Origin: Linnemannia elongata
Lineage: Eukaryota; Mortierellomycota; Mortierellomycetes; Mortierellales; Mortierellaceae
Assembly (NCBI GenBank): GCA_036320915.1
Contig: JAXBDG010000007.1
Coordinates: forward strand, 992,001 to 1,056,000
Reading direction: 5' to 3'
Length of the DNA stretch: 64,000 nt
Of this stretch, positions 24,801 through 34,948 are shown one piece after another. Below the pieces are notes generated by a model. The model was not told the origin of the DNA. It saw only the letters and a program-made list of their open reading frames with translations, and made no database searches. Each line of letters begins with the position of its first letter. Position 1 is the stretch's first letter. Position numbers and translations under genes: made by a program.

Positions 24801-25933
24801 CTGTTTTAAAGTTCTCCTAGAGTGCTTGCTCACATTGCTTTCAACCGTTCTTTTTGTTTTTTATTTTTTTATTTTTTCCCCCATCTTTTGATGGCCTATT
24901 TAGGGACGAGAACCCAGTGGGCGAATGGAAGTTGACGGTGCGCGATCAAAACAACCCAAAGTTCGGCGGCAAGTTTGTGGACTGGAGGATTCAGTTCTGG
25001 GGAGAGACCAAGCGCGAGGTTGCAAATATCAAAGCCAAGCCATTGACGCCTTCTTCTGCAGGGGATGAGGAAGAGCAGCTCCTGAGTGAAACGCAGTCCG
25101 GTGATGAGAGTCATAACACCAAGCCCGACGATGTGATAGAGGAGGTTGGTGGAGAAGAGGAGAAGAACAAGGGGGAAGGACCAGCATCTCGACAGCCACA
25201 ACCACCCACGGACAAGTCGACCACTGAGAGCAAGGTGATCGTGGACCAGGACCCGACTGTTCCCAGCAAGCTGGGACACAAGGACAAGGAGAATATTCCT
25301 ACGACGGATCATCATGAAGGCTTGGACCCAGCACATGCAGGAAGTTCAGGATTTGAGGCAGATTCGGAGGAACAAGTTGCTTCCACCGTCCGCCGGACGT
25401 TGTACGCGTTTGTTGGCATCATTGGAATCGGTGGTCTGATTGCTGGTTACTTGACGCGACACAAGTGGGATGGTCGAGGGCAGTATGCGAGTATCCGTGG
25501 TGGTGGAGGGGGTGGCGGTAGTGGTGAGGTTGGACATTTGGGCGGCCGCAACTTTGTGAACGATGATGGTGATATCGATCTCTTGCCACGGGGGCTTCGT
25601 CCAGGACAGTCTGACTCGAGTCTGACGGATTATGAAGACGAGGATGGCGATACTATAAGTGGCGATGGAGATATGAGACAGCAGCACCGACAGCAGAGGA
25701 GTGGGTTGCAGACGGAAAACCGGTCGTATGGACGGGAACGGGAACTACAGCGGAGTGGTTCTGCAGGCGAGTTTGAAGAGGGGAGTGATACGGACAACGA
25801 GGACTTTTTGTTGCAGTCTGTGAGAGGCGATGGCGGTTTGCTGAAGAGTAAGAAGAAGACGGCGTTGGGTGGGAGTCGGATGATGATGCAGGCAACGTCC
25901 AGTCCTGCAACCCTACTTGTCGAGCACGCGTAG
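21874..25933 (+). CDS. Kexin-type proprotein convertase (S8B), diverged copy 2
   Basis: Second kexin. Exons: 21874-23058, 23185-23236, 23380-23459, 23552-24085, 24186-24766 and 24904-25933 (1153 aa). The ATG in GAAAATGAG is followed by a signal-peptide-like hydrophobic segment. Catalytic residues are intact: Asp (about 425, AIIDDGLD), His (about 463, DDQHGTRCAGE), FATGNGG, Ser (about 635, GGTSAAAP). The P domain and one membrane helix (FVGIIGIGGLIAGYL) are present. It differs from copy 1 in a much longer first exon: a natural run of six His, several Lys-Arg sites, and an E/G/Q-rich acidic linker of about 120 residues just before the catalytic domain. One intron is extra in the Asp exon and one intron of copy 1 is missing. 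The large catalytic exon is exactly 534 bp in both copies. Confidence 0.93.
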
Positions 25934-26462
25934 TACAAGATATGGACTACCTAGACGAAAAATATACCTCATAGACCCCTTAATTTCTTGACTGGGAGAA
26001 GTGAATGAACAACGTGACCACGAAATGGTGTTGTAATATGGAAGAGTGGGTCGGACAGAACTGAGCCACGACGGCGAGAGCAAAAAAGACAAAAAGAGAA
26101 GTGCTGTCTGGTTGAGTATGTTCCCCCTTTTCTTTTCCTCCACTCGCCGATAACCTCACCGACTTGAACCGACTGACCGACAATAAAGCCAGCCAGCGTC
26201 ATCGACAAAGACAACAACTCTCCACAGCTTCGACTCACTCACTCCTGCAAACAGCATCAGCTCATCGACACCGACACAGTCGAACACAATAGAACAAAAA
26301 GAGCCTGCATCGCCGGACACACTTTTCAGCAACACAAAGCAACAGCACAGTCCTCTTTAGTTCCATCTCGTCTTCGACAACAAGCTCTCCAGCAGTTTTC
26401 TCTTCCTCCCCCCCCCCCCCCCCCCCACTCTTTCTCTCACACACCTTCTACCCCTCTCAGCA
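25934..26462. promoter_or_regulatory. Interval before UBC6 with C19 tract
   Basis: No gene seen. It holds the 3' end of kexin copy 2 and the leader of UBC6. The C19 tract at 26408-26426 ends 36 bases before the UBC6 ATG. Confidence 0.5.
26408..26426. repeat. Poly(C) tract, 19 bases, in the UBC6 leader
   Basis: Uninterrupted C19 inside a C/T-rich stretch, 36 bases upstream of the UBC6 start codon. If transcribed, it would place C19 in the 5' UTR. Confidence 0.9.
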
Positions 26463-28247
26463 ATGGCCACCAAAGGAGCATACAAGCGACTGACCAAGGA
26501 GTACATCAACATCCAAAAGAGCCCCCCAGCCTACCTTTTTGCCCGGCCTCTCGAAACCAACATCTTGGAATGGTAATTAACTATGGACACAAGACAAGAC
26601 GACCCTTTATCGTTGGTCAGAGTCATACAGAGCAAACAACAATGAGTTGTTATGGCTCTATTTTTGGTTAGAAAAGGCAGGGAAGGAGAAAAGAGGCCAA
26701 ACAGCGCACACATAGTGCAACGCTTCTTTTTTGTTCCATAGAGCGCATGGACTTTATGGACATATACGTTCTTGATGGAAAGAACTTCAACCTTCAACAT
26801 AACAGTACACTGACAGTCAACTTTGCTTTGTTACTTCCATCACTTTTCTGTGGGTGAAATAGGCACTATGTTCTTAAAGGCCCACCTGAGACCCCTTACT
26901 TTGGAGGCGAATACCATGGTAAATCACCTATTTCAATTTGACCGGATCCCTTGGCCTTTTGTAGTTGTTGCATGGTGGTGGTGTTGGTGATGTGTTTCTT
27001 TCTCTATCTTTGTACACTTATCACAAAGTCACCGACACCGACACAGACGCATACGCACATACAACCCCCCCTGAGCACGTTTTTGAGCTGCTCAATGCTG
27101 TTATCTCTAGTGTTCAAGGAGACGGGAGCAGAAGCAAGACAGGAATAGAGACGCTTATTTCTGTTACGCCTCGCAATCGCACCCACTTTTTACATAACTA
27201 ACTCATCTATTGCATATCTATCCCTTCCTCACTCTCTCTGCCTCTCTTTGTTCATTTTATTCATGTAGGAAAACTTGTATTCCCGGCGGATTATCCCTTC
27301 AAACCCCCATCGATCAGGATGATTACACCCAACGGTCGTTTCCAGGTTAACACTCGACTCTGCCTGAGCATGTCGGATTTCCATCCAGGAACCTGGAACC
27401 CAAGCTGGAGTGTGTCGACCATCCTCAACGGACTTTTGAGCTTTATGGTAAGAGCCAGTTTTTGGGTTGGTGTTTGTTGCTGTCTAGATACACAGAAATC
27501 CTCGCATTGTTGTTGTTCTCTATTGATTGCAGTTGAGTCGATTGATATTTTTATCCCGATTCGATTCAAGCACTGGACCACTCACTAACGACGCCATGTC
27601 CTTTTTTCCATCTCGGTTTATTCGTGCAACCTTCTACTTTTATTACCGGAACATTGCAGTCGCAGGATGAGTCGACAACAGGAAGCATCAACACCTCTCG
27701 ATACGAAAGGGCCTTGTTGGCTCTTCGCTCTCACGCATTCAACATCTCCAACCCCCAATTCAAAGGTAACTTGTGCAAACAGGATAGGATCGTTGGATGT
27801 CTTATTTATACCGGATGGTGGAGAAGTTGTATACTTACGATACCCAATTTATGCGTCCACTTTGTAGAAATCTTCCCAGAGTTGGTGGCGGTGCAGCAGG
27901 TTCCTCTTCATATTGCATTCCCCAATGCCCCTGTTGTGGAGGCACCACCAGTGACTACAACGGCACCTGCTTTGCCAACTGGAGCTATTCAGCGCAGGAC
28001 GGTCGATGGTCAGAGAGGAGCAGCAGGAAGTCAGGCAGTATTAGCAGGAGCAGGAGCACATGTGGCCAACGGAGTAGGAGCAAATGGAGCAGCAGGAGCA
28101 GCGGCAGCTAGGCGGCCGAGTTTGTTTTCGATGAGTCACTGGCACAAATGGCTGGCGTTCTTTTTGGTGTTTGCATATCTTGTCATTGCCAAGACGATTA
28201 CTCGTGCCACGGCATCTTCTTCCTCAGCAGCGTCCTCACTGCATTAA
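26463..28247 (+). CDS. UBC6: Tail-anchored E2 ubiquitin-conjugating enzyme (Ubc6/UBE2J2)
   Basis: E2 of the ER membrane acting in ER-associated degradation with Doa10-type ligases, by family. Exons: 26463-26572, 26863-26918, 27269-27447, 27660-27765 and 27868-28247 (276 aa). The UBC fold opens with [16 protein letters not shown]. The catalytic cysteine is in [20 protein letters not shown], the non-canonical active site of the Ubc6/UBE2J family, which lacks the usual HPN motif. A Gly/Ala-rich linker follows, then one C-terminal membrane anchor ([18 protein letters not shown]) with a short lumenal tail, as expected for a tail-anchored protein. The length is close to yeast Ubc6. An AATAAA at 28463-28468 may end the transcript. 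Confidence 0.95.
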
Positions 28248-28594
28248 TCGGTTCTGAATAAGCATCGATCGGAAGGAAAACCAGACTGGCTTTTTGGACA
28301 ATGGATCAGGACGGCGGTCAATTTCTTCTTTCTTACCTGGCGAACGCTTTTATTCTTTTTTTATTTTTCTTTTTTTCTTCAGCAAACTCCCATTATCCCC
28401 CCACTTACAGCGCTTACAGCGCATTTATTCAACCCGGGCAATATAAAAGAAGATTGAAAATGAATAAAGTCAATGCCATTCAAGAAACAAACGCTCAACT
28501 GTTTTCAAGTCTTTTGTCATCCTTTTCCTTCCGCTTATGATGTGGGTCTATGGTGATGTGTTTTATTTCTTCCTTGGAGGGTATCAATTTACAT
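28248..28594. terminator. Convergent 3' ends of UBC6 and the DUF5522-like gene
   Basis: No gene seen. The two genes converge here. A plus-strand AATAAA (28463-28468) and a minus-strand AATAAA (28562-28567, about 28 bases past the minus-strand stop) are plausible poly(A) signals, so the two 3' UTRs may lie close together. Confidence 0.45.
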
Positions 28595-29166
28595 TTAATC
28601 GCTGTAATCATTATCGTCGTCATCAGCCCAGACGGGTTTTCCTTCAATGGCCTCGATCTCTTTGCGCTGTTGTTTGCCACGGGCAATGTTGGCGCGCTTG
28701 ACCTCAGGAGAGACACCGACGTTTTCGTTGTTGTAGGGGCAATGGCGACATGCGTTTCCGCAACAGTATCCACGTCGTTTGTGGAGGAGCTCTGTCATGA
28801 CTGAGTAACCTGTCTTTGGATCTATGTATTTCTTTCGGTTTCCCTTTATTGATTGAAAAGTGAAAATCGTGAGAATGTCAGTGGTGAAAGTGTGTGATGA
28901 TTGGGGGGGGGAGAGTTATCAGATCCAGGGCAGCAAGTGCAGGCGAAGAGATTTTTTTTTTTGTTTTGAGAAAAGGGCGGGTGGAGGAAAGGCAACTGAA
29001 GAGGAGGAGGAGGAGGAGAAGAGGGAAGGTTTACCTCACAGGCTTGGCGATGGGCTTCTTGCCATATTTCTTTCTCGAGTTCGGCTTGAGTCTTTTGTTG
29101 CTGCTGCTGAGGTTTTTCTCTGGAGTGGATCTTGACCTGTCCGTCTTGGCTGTCGTCGAATGTCAT
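28595..29166 (-). CDS. Small Cys-rich protein, DUF5522-like
   Basis: Exons on the minus strand: 29166-29035 and 28843-28595, giving 126 aa with an intron in phase 0. The N-terminal part is Gln-rich and helical (QQQQQKTQAELEKEIWQEAHRQACE). The second exon carries a compact conserved block: YIDPKTGYSVMTELLHKRRG followed by YCCGNACRHCPYNNENV, four cysteines and a histidine that look like a metal site. It ends in an acidic tail (DDDDNDYSD). I recognise the CCG-CRHCPY block as the DUF5522 type found in bacteria and eukaryotes; its biochemical role is not known to me. The coding start is the first ATG that joins in frame. The gene is divergent from the secreted His-rich gene. Confidence 0.75.
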
Positions 29167-30039
29167 TTTTGTGAATGAGCGAAGGTGAATGAGAAGTAGT
29201 GGTGGTGGTGGTGGAAGGTGGCGAATGGAGTTGGTGTTGAAGAGAGAGCGAGGGAGAGTGGGATGTCGGGTGGTAAGATGGGAGATGATGGATGAGGAAT
29301 GAAAGAAAGAAGTAAAAGAGGAGAAGGTGAGCCGAGGCATAAGGAACGAAAGGAGTAAAAAGTCCGAGAGTTCGGACAAAAAAAAAAAAAAAAAGGTGAG
29401 TGGTTGGAGTGGTTGGGTGGGGAAGTGGAGGAGGAAGAAAAAGCGGAAAGTGTGAGAGGAAAGGAAAAAAAAAGTCCGGCTTCGGGGCATGGTGATTGGC
29501 TGGCGAGGACAGGAGGAGAGAGTGAGAGTGAGCAAACACCGAGAAGAGCGATGCAGAGAAATGGAGAGAGAGAGAGAGAGATAGAGAGAGAGGAGCGATA
29601 GAACAATCGTGCATGGATATACATACAATATACATCAATAGTGCTGTGTGTGCCATGGGAAGAAAGTATAGTGCCACCGACCCCATTGGCTTGCTTGTGT
29701 CTGTGTTTAACTGAAGGTTGTTAAGATGCCCCCCTTGACTCTTGCTTGACTCTTGCTTGACTCTCGAGTAGGGGAGGGTCCATGCGTTGCTGTTGTCATC
29801 CCCCCCACCCCCAACCATAACACAACCCATGGTTTCACTTGTCCGTTGAACAAATTTTTTTTTTTTCTCTTTCCTTTCTTTTCCTTTCCTTTCCTTTCCT
29901 TTCCTTTCCTTTCCTTCACGTCTTCTTTCATCCATAACCATTTCTTTATTCTTTCTTCATACGCCACACTTAACCTTCACCTCCCATCACTTTCTTCACT
30001 CTCTTCCCATACGCATCACCACATTACCACATCACCGCT
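29167..30039. promoter_or_regulatory. Divergent promoter region with simple repeats
   Basis: No gene seen. The part next to 29166 is G/A-rich on the plus strand (a C/T-rich leader for the minus-strand gene), with (GA)n at about 29564-29592. A pentanucleotide array (TTCCT)7 lies at 29881-29915, followed by the leader of the gene at 30040. Long frames here are repeat artefacts. Confidence 0.5.
29881..29915. repeat. Pentanucleotide microsatellite (TTCCT)7
   Basis: Seven perfect TTCCT units with imperfect copies upstream, in the promoter or leader of the gene at 30040. Confidence 0.9.
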
Positions 30040-31620
30040 ATGCCGCGTCTATCTCGTACATGCACATCGTTGTGCTCCCTGGCCATGGCTCTCGCTTTCA
30101 TCTTTGCACTTACCACCAACTCCTACGCCAAGGATCCACACCACCTTCTCTCCCACAACCGACAGCAACGCCCTCCACAGCAACACCACCAACCAGGTCA
30201 ACACTACCAGGACCACAATCACCATCATGATCCAACCCTGGCTGGAGCACTCTTTCCCGTCGACAGCGAAATCCTCGCCGGAAATAAGGAATACGTCAAG
30301 GAGCCTTGCCCCACAGGATGCGTCCACCATCGATCGGACGTCTACCTCGCTGTTACTTCCATCGGCGAAGGATTCCCTCGGATCCAGTTCACTTGCTCAC
30401 ACCCACACCCCTCACAGCCTACTGCCAATCCACAGTACCCTGAAGGTAACCATCAGCACTATCAACAACATCATGCTCATCCTGGCCACAGCCACAGTCA
30501 AGGAGATAACATCATCCAAGAGCCTGCAGATCCGATCCCAGAACACATACCTCACCCACCCTCGCATGGATGCGGCAAGTACAGCCACCTCGACTCTCAC
30601 GAAAGCACCGACGGCGCCAGCATCTATACCGATCTCCGTATCACTGCCGATCCACACCTCCGAGGATCGGTCCCCATGAATCGCAACGCAGCCAACGCTG
30701 CAGGAGGGTTCAATCCGCATTACGACTTTGTCTTTAGTCCGCGAGAGAGGAGTCATTCTGTCGATTCGAGCGATGATGCTGCAGAGTCGCACACCACAAC
30801 CATGACGTTCTCCGACGACGACAATAGCCATAATGAACATGTTGCGTCTGACGAACGAAAGTCGATTCCATTGACTGCTGCTGCCGATGATGACCAGGAC
30901 CCTCACCACCAACAAGTTCATATCTTACCTATCCATGACCACCACTACCACCACCATCGCCCTGACGTCTCCCCTCCAGGTTCGTTGCACAAGACTGACG
31001 GATCTGGATCGACGACGCCCGAGCCTATTGCCACCCTTGCCGCACCTACCTCCTCCTCCTTTGAGGCAGGATCGAATCGAGGAAGACAAGGAATGAATGA
31101 CGATCGGGCAGTCTCAAAGCCAGCAGCGGTACAGGAGTACAAGGCAGGACCAGCAGCGCCGACCCCAGAAGCATTCCCCGGTCAGACCAACACAGCACAC
31201 ATCCAAAACCACGACTACTCCAATCACCAGCAGCAGCATCAAGGGGATGTCTCCGTTAACGGGAAGGAAATGACGGCTGGGGACGAGAAACCCATGGTTC
31301 GGTACAGGACGATTATTCATCGTGTCACCACTCTCATAGTTGAGACTGAGACAATTGTGAACAGACCAACAGCAACACCAACAGCGACAGCAGCAGTCTT
31401 TATGCAAGGATCGAAGGAGAAGAAGGACGGACGAGCACAGCGACAGTACAGCCACGATAAGAAGGAGGGGCAGCATGGCCGCGACTCATACGCGTATGGA
31501 CCACATATTGGGGACCATATTATGTTCGATGCGGGAGTGGATGGTGAGATGGTAATCTCGATTGCTTCTTCGGACAAGTCTTCGCGTCGCCACAACCACA
31601 AGGCACCGCTCGCACGTTGA
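30040..31620 (+). CDS. Secreted histidine-rich protein, 526 aa, unknown function
   Basis: Intronless. A signal peptide is visible: basic start, hydrophobic core (LCSLAMALAFIFALTT), small residues before the likely cut near SYA. No membrane helix or GPI signal follows. About 53 of 526 residues are His (roughly 10%), clustered in HH and HHH runs near the N-terminus, at about residues 130-150, and in a block near 295-305. A few cysteines (CPTGC, FTCSHPHP, HGCGKY) fall in the N-terminal third. Much of the rest is Gln/Ser/Pro-rich and looks disordered. The composition suggests binding of divalent metal ions outside the cell or in the wall, but that is inference. No family recognised. Confidence 0.8.
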   Translation: MPRLSRTCTSLCSLAMALAFIFALTTNSYAKDPHHLLSHNRQQRPPQQHHQPGQHYQDHNHHHDPTLAGALFPVDSEILAGNKEYVKEPCPTGCVHHRSDVYLAVTSIGEGFPRIQFTCSHPHPSQPTANPQYPEGNHQHYQQHHAHPGHSHSQGDNIIQEPADPIPEHIPHPPSHGCGKYSHLDSHESTDGASIYTDLRITADPHLRGSVPMNRNAANAAGGFNPHYDFVFSPRERSHSVDSSDDAAESHTTTMTFSDDDNSHNEHVASDERKSIPLTAAADDDQDPHHQQVHILPIHDHHYHHHRPDVSPPGSLHKTDGSGSTTPEPIATLAAPTSSSFEAGSNRGRQGMNDDRAVSKPAAVQEYKAGPAAPTPEAFPGQTNTAHIQNHDYSNHQQQHQGDVSVNGKEMTAGDEKPMVRYRTIIHRVTTLIVETETIVNRPTATPTATAAVFMQGSKEKKDGRAQRQYSHDKKEGQHGRDSYAYGPHIGDHIMFDAGVDGEMVISIASSDKSSRRHNHKAPLAR

Positions 31621-31981
31621 TTCGCAAATCACAACAGTAGCATAGGCAGTTGAACAACAATGACCACTCCAATTCTATTCCCTATCGACGCATCATCGCA
31701 TCATCATTCTTTCTTTCTTATGCCCAATAAAAAAAAAAGTGAGAATGTGACGTGCGTTTGACGGGACATGTGGGTGGTGTGTCATTGGGGGCCGTTGTGG
31801 GGGAAGGGAGAAACCTTTCTGCCCTCTCGCCTTTCGTTCCTTTTTTCTCTTTCTTTTTCATTGTTCTTTCACTTTCTCTATTCTTTCCTTCTTCTCTTCT
31901 ACTTCTTTTCTACTTCTTCTTTACGTACAACAACAACATAATCCCTTCCTTCACCCCTCCTCGATACAGAGACCCGTAAAT
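31621..31981. promoter_or_regulatory. Short interval: His-rich gene 3' end and EPT1 leader
   Basis: AATAAA at 31726-31731, running into an A-rich stretch, is a plausible poly(A) signal for the His-rich gene. From about 31,820 the sequence is C/T-rich, the leader of the next gene. Confidence 0.5.
31726..31731 (+). terminator. Probable poly(A) signal of the His-rich gene
   Basis: AATAAA about 105 bases after the stop codon, leading into an A-rich run. Confidence 0.4.
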
Positions 31982-34650
31982 ATGAGTTTCAATCGCTACA
32001 TCCCAACAGAATACCGCCAGAACCTGAGCAAATACAAGTACTCAGGCATCGACGAGTCCCTCCTCTCGCGATATGTCCTCGGACCATACTGGACCAAGCT
32101 CGTCACCTTCTTCCCTGTCACCATGGCGTAAGAACAACCTCGTATCATACTCATCAACACACTGTTGTTCTTCACTTGTGATTTTTGCCATCAGTCCAAT
32201 TCTGATCGCGTTTTTGTTGAATGTGGATCAAGAGATTCGTTACTCATTATGATTCAACTTTTTCAACTTTTTTAACTTTTTTTTATCATGTAGACCCAAC
32301 ACGATCACTGGTCTCGGTTTTTTGTGCGTTGTCGCCAACTTGTTGACCATGTTCTATTACGCCCCCGACATGACCGGCGTGTGCCCTTCCTGGGCCTACT
32401 ACAGGTAACATAAACCGAACGCAGACGCATAAAACGGACACAACCGACGGGAAAGAATGAAAGCAAAACAAAGGACCGAAGACCATGGATCAATTGATCT
32501 CCTTACATGGCCAGTTTGTGGAGAGCGCATAAACAAAACAAAGCCGCTGGAAAGGAGGATCCGGGATGGTCGTTTTCAGTCGTTTTTCTGCACGATGGAG
32601 GTTTTTTTTCTGTGATCCCAGAATATTTTTTCTCTTTTCCCCTTCTCTAACATTTTTTTTCCCATTGCTGGGAATTGGAAACCTTTTCTAGCTTCGGTAT
32701 TGGTCTATTTGTGTACCAGTCCCTCGATGCCATTGACGGCAAGCAGGCACGGAGAACTGGAACCTCGGGACCCTTGGGAGAACTCTTTGATCACGGTAAA
32801 CTATCACAACATCATACCATCATTGTCGTTTGTTGTTGTTCTGTTTGTCGTTGACACGTTGAAGATGACGATGAAAATTGCCGAAGCCGCATGGGTTGAA
32901 TTGACCCGTTCCTACTTATGCCTTTGATCTGTTTTCCCCAAAAAGCGCCTCTCTGACCTCTAACTTCTGACCCACGCTCTGTTTTTTCACACCTTTTTCT
33001 TTTCGTTCCTGTCATATGAACGTTTATTTTGATCTCCTCCAATCCCGAATGTGGTTAACTGGCATTGATATAGGATGCGACGCATTGAACACTTCTGTAA
33101 GTCCCACAAGGAACATATGAACGATGAGCGGGGGAAAGTTTGCCAAAGAAAATAACGGCAAACAACAACAGCAGTAACAACGGCGACGAGGATGGACAGA
33201 TGGATGTGTATTTTTTGAGAGCAAGCAATGGCCAAGGGGTGCAAGCGCGTGTCTGTCAGAGACATGAAAACTCAATCCCCAAAGAATTTTAAGGTTGCTC
33301 AACCGTGGATCGTGAAAGTTCGCCCACAACAACAAAAACGACTAACAGCCCACGCTGCCCTTTTTTTTGTTTGTTTTCATTACTTATGTTTTATCCTCGG
33401 TCCTCACTTTCCTGCCTCATTGATTGCTTTGGTATCACAAATATGCATCATTGTTGTTCATTTGTTCATAGCTTGAAGTCATTCTTGCCGCCAACGCCCT
33501 GCAATTGAACCAGAGCTGGTGGACCATTCTTTCCCACTTTTTGAGTAAGTTAGCAACCAAGAAAGTTGACGTCGTTATAAGAGGATTGTGTTATTTTAAC
33601 GAGACGACAGCAATGCGGTCTGCTAATCGAATGCTCACTTTTTTCATTTTAGCCCTTGCAAACTTCTACCTGAGCACATGGGAGGAATACCACACCGGCA
33701 CGCTTTACTTGAGCGCCTTCTCGGGACCAGTCGAGGGTATCTTGATGATTGTGATCCTCTACCTCATTACTGGATTCTTTGGGACAGGAATTTGGCTCCA
33801 TACCGTTCGCTCGTACTTGGGACTCTCGCCCGACGTTTTGCCCATGATTCCTGATATTCAGCTAAACCACTTCTTTGTCGCCTTTGGTACCATTGGCCTC
33901 ATTGGAAACATCCTCACCGGGTAAGCACAAAACTATCTGAAAACAACAGCAGGATCGGTGTTTACGGCATACTCTACCAACCTGAAGACCATGCACCTTT
34001 TGCTTTTGCATTTGCATTTGCATTCTTGCAATCAAGGCGCTTACGCTAATCCAAACCACATACATACCTTATCAATTTTATTTCTAGATTCCAGCATGTG
34101 ATGAAGGCGCGCAAGGACAAGAACTTGCCCGTTGCACCTGCTCTTGTCGGTGTCCTTCCCTATGTCGGCAGCTCGCTGGTCGCCTTCTTCTGGTTGAACG
34201 CCTCGCCCGATATTGTCAGCGAGCACTTGGTCCCTTGGATCCTCTACATTGGTCTCTCGTTCGGATACACTGTCGGCTTGATGATCACCGCCCATGTCAC
34301 TCATCAGCCCTTCCCTCTCTTCAACATCTCCTTCCTTCCCCTCATGTTCGGAGCCTTCAACGCCAACCTTCCCGCCTTTGGCTTGTAAGTCATCTAGACC
34401 ACTTGGACACGTTCATGTTGGAGTTGTGAGCTCCTCTGTACCTTGCACTAATCACTATTATTTCACTTTTTCTTTATGCCACAATAGCGAGAGGTTGTTT
34501 GGATCGCACATGGAGAACATTTACTTGTGGAGCTGTCTCGCCTTTTCTGCTGCAGCCTACGCCCACTTTGCGATCAACGTCGTCAACGACCTCTGCGACT
34601 ACTTTGATATCTGGTGCTTCACCATCAAGCACCCCAAGAAGGCCGAGTAA
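31982..34650 (+). CDS. EPT1: CDP-alcohol phosphotransferase (choline/ethanolamine phosphotransferase)
   Basis: Integral membrane enzyme that makes phosphatidylethanolamine and/or phosphatidylcholine from CDP-alcohol and diacylglycerol (Kennedy pathway, ER/Golgi). Exons: 31982-32127, 32294-32404, 32692-32795, 33074-33096, 33472-33544, 33653-33920, 34088-34384 and 34488-34650 (394 aa), all in phase. The CDP-OH-P signature is complete: DG, then AR, then G and two Asp ([19 protein letters not shown], then LFDHGCD). An intron cuts the signature within DHG, and the following exon is only 23 nt. Multiple hydrophobic helices and the length match yeast Ept1/Cpt1. Which alcohol is preferred cannot be read from the sequence. 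An A18 tract lies just after the stop; AATAAA is at 34828-34833. Confidence 0.95.
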
Positions 34651-34661
34651 CAGCCTATTCT

Positions 34662-34679
34662 GAAAAAAAAAAAAAAAAA
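34662..34679. repeat. Poly(A) tract, 18 bases, after the EPT1 stop codon
   Basis: Uninterrupted A18 in the presumed 3' UTR, 11 bases after the stop codon. A transcript would carry an internal A-tract that could misprime oligo(dT). Confidence 0.85.
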
Positions 34680-34948
34680 CATTCCTACTCCACTCCACCT
34701 TCTCTTCTCTTTATTGTGTTTTTTCTTTCCCTTTTGATTTTTTCTGTTATCCATTCTTTCTTTTTTATTTGTTCCCTTTGTCGTTTCCGCGAGCCACTTT
34801 ACATAAATGCGGAGCACGATGATGTGTAATAAACCACGATAAAAAAAAAACACTTCTCCTCAATATCGTTTTATTTAACTGTTTGGACAGCCTTACTGGC
34901 TGTGTCCATCAGCAGAGCAACAATTCTTCAAGCCCAGAATACCCTCAT

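Noticed and set aside
28846..29941. Several long minus- and plus-strand frames
   Set aside because: They are built from (GA)n, TTCCT and pyrimidine-rich leader sequence; only the short 29035-29166 part joins to a conserved protein.
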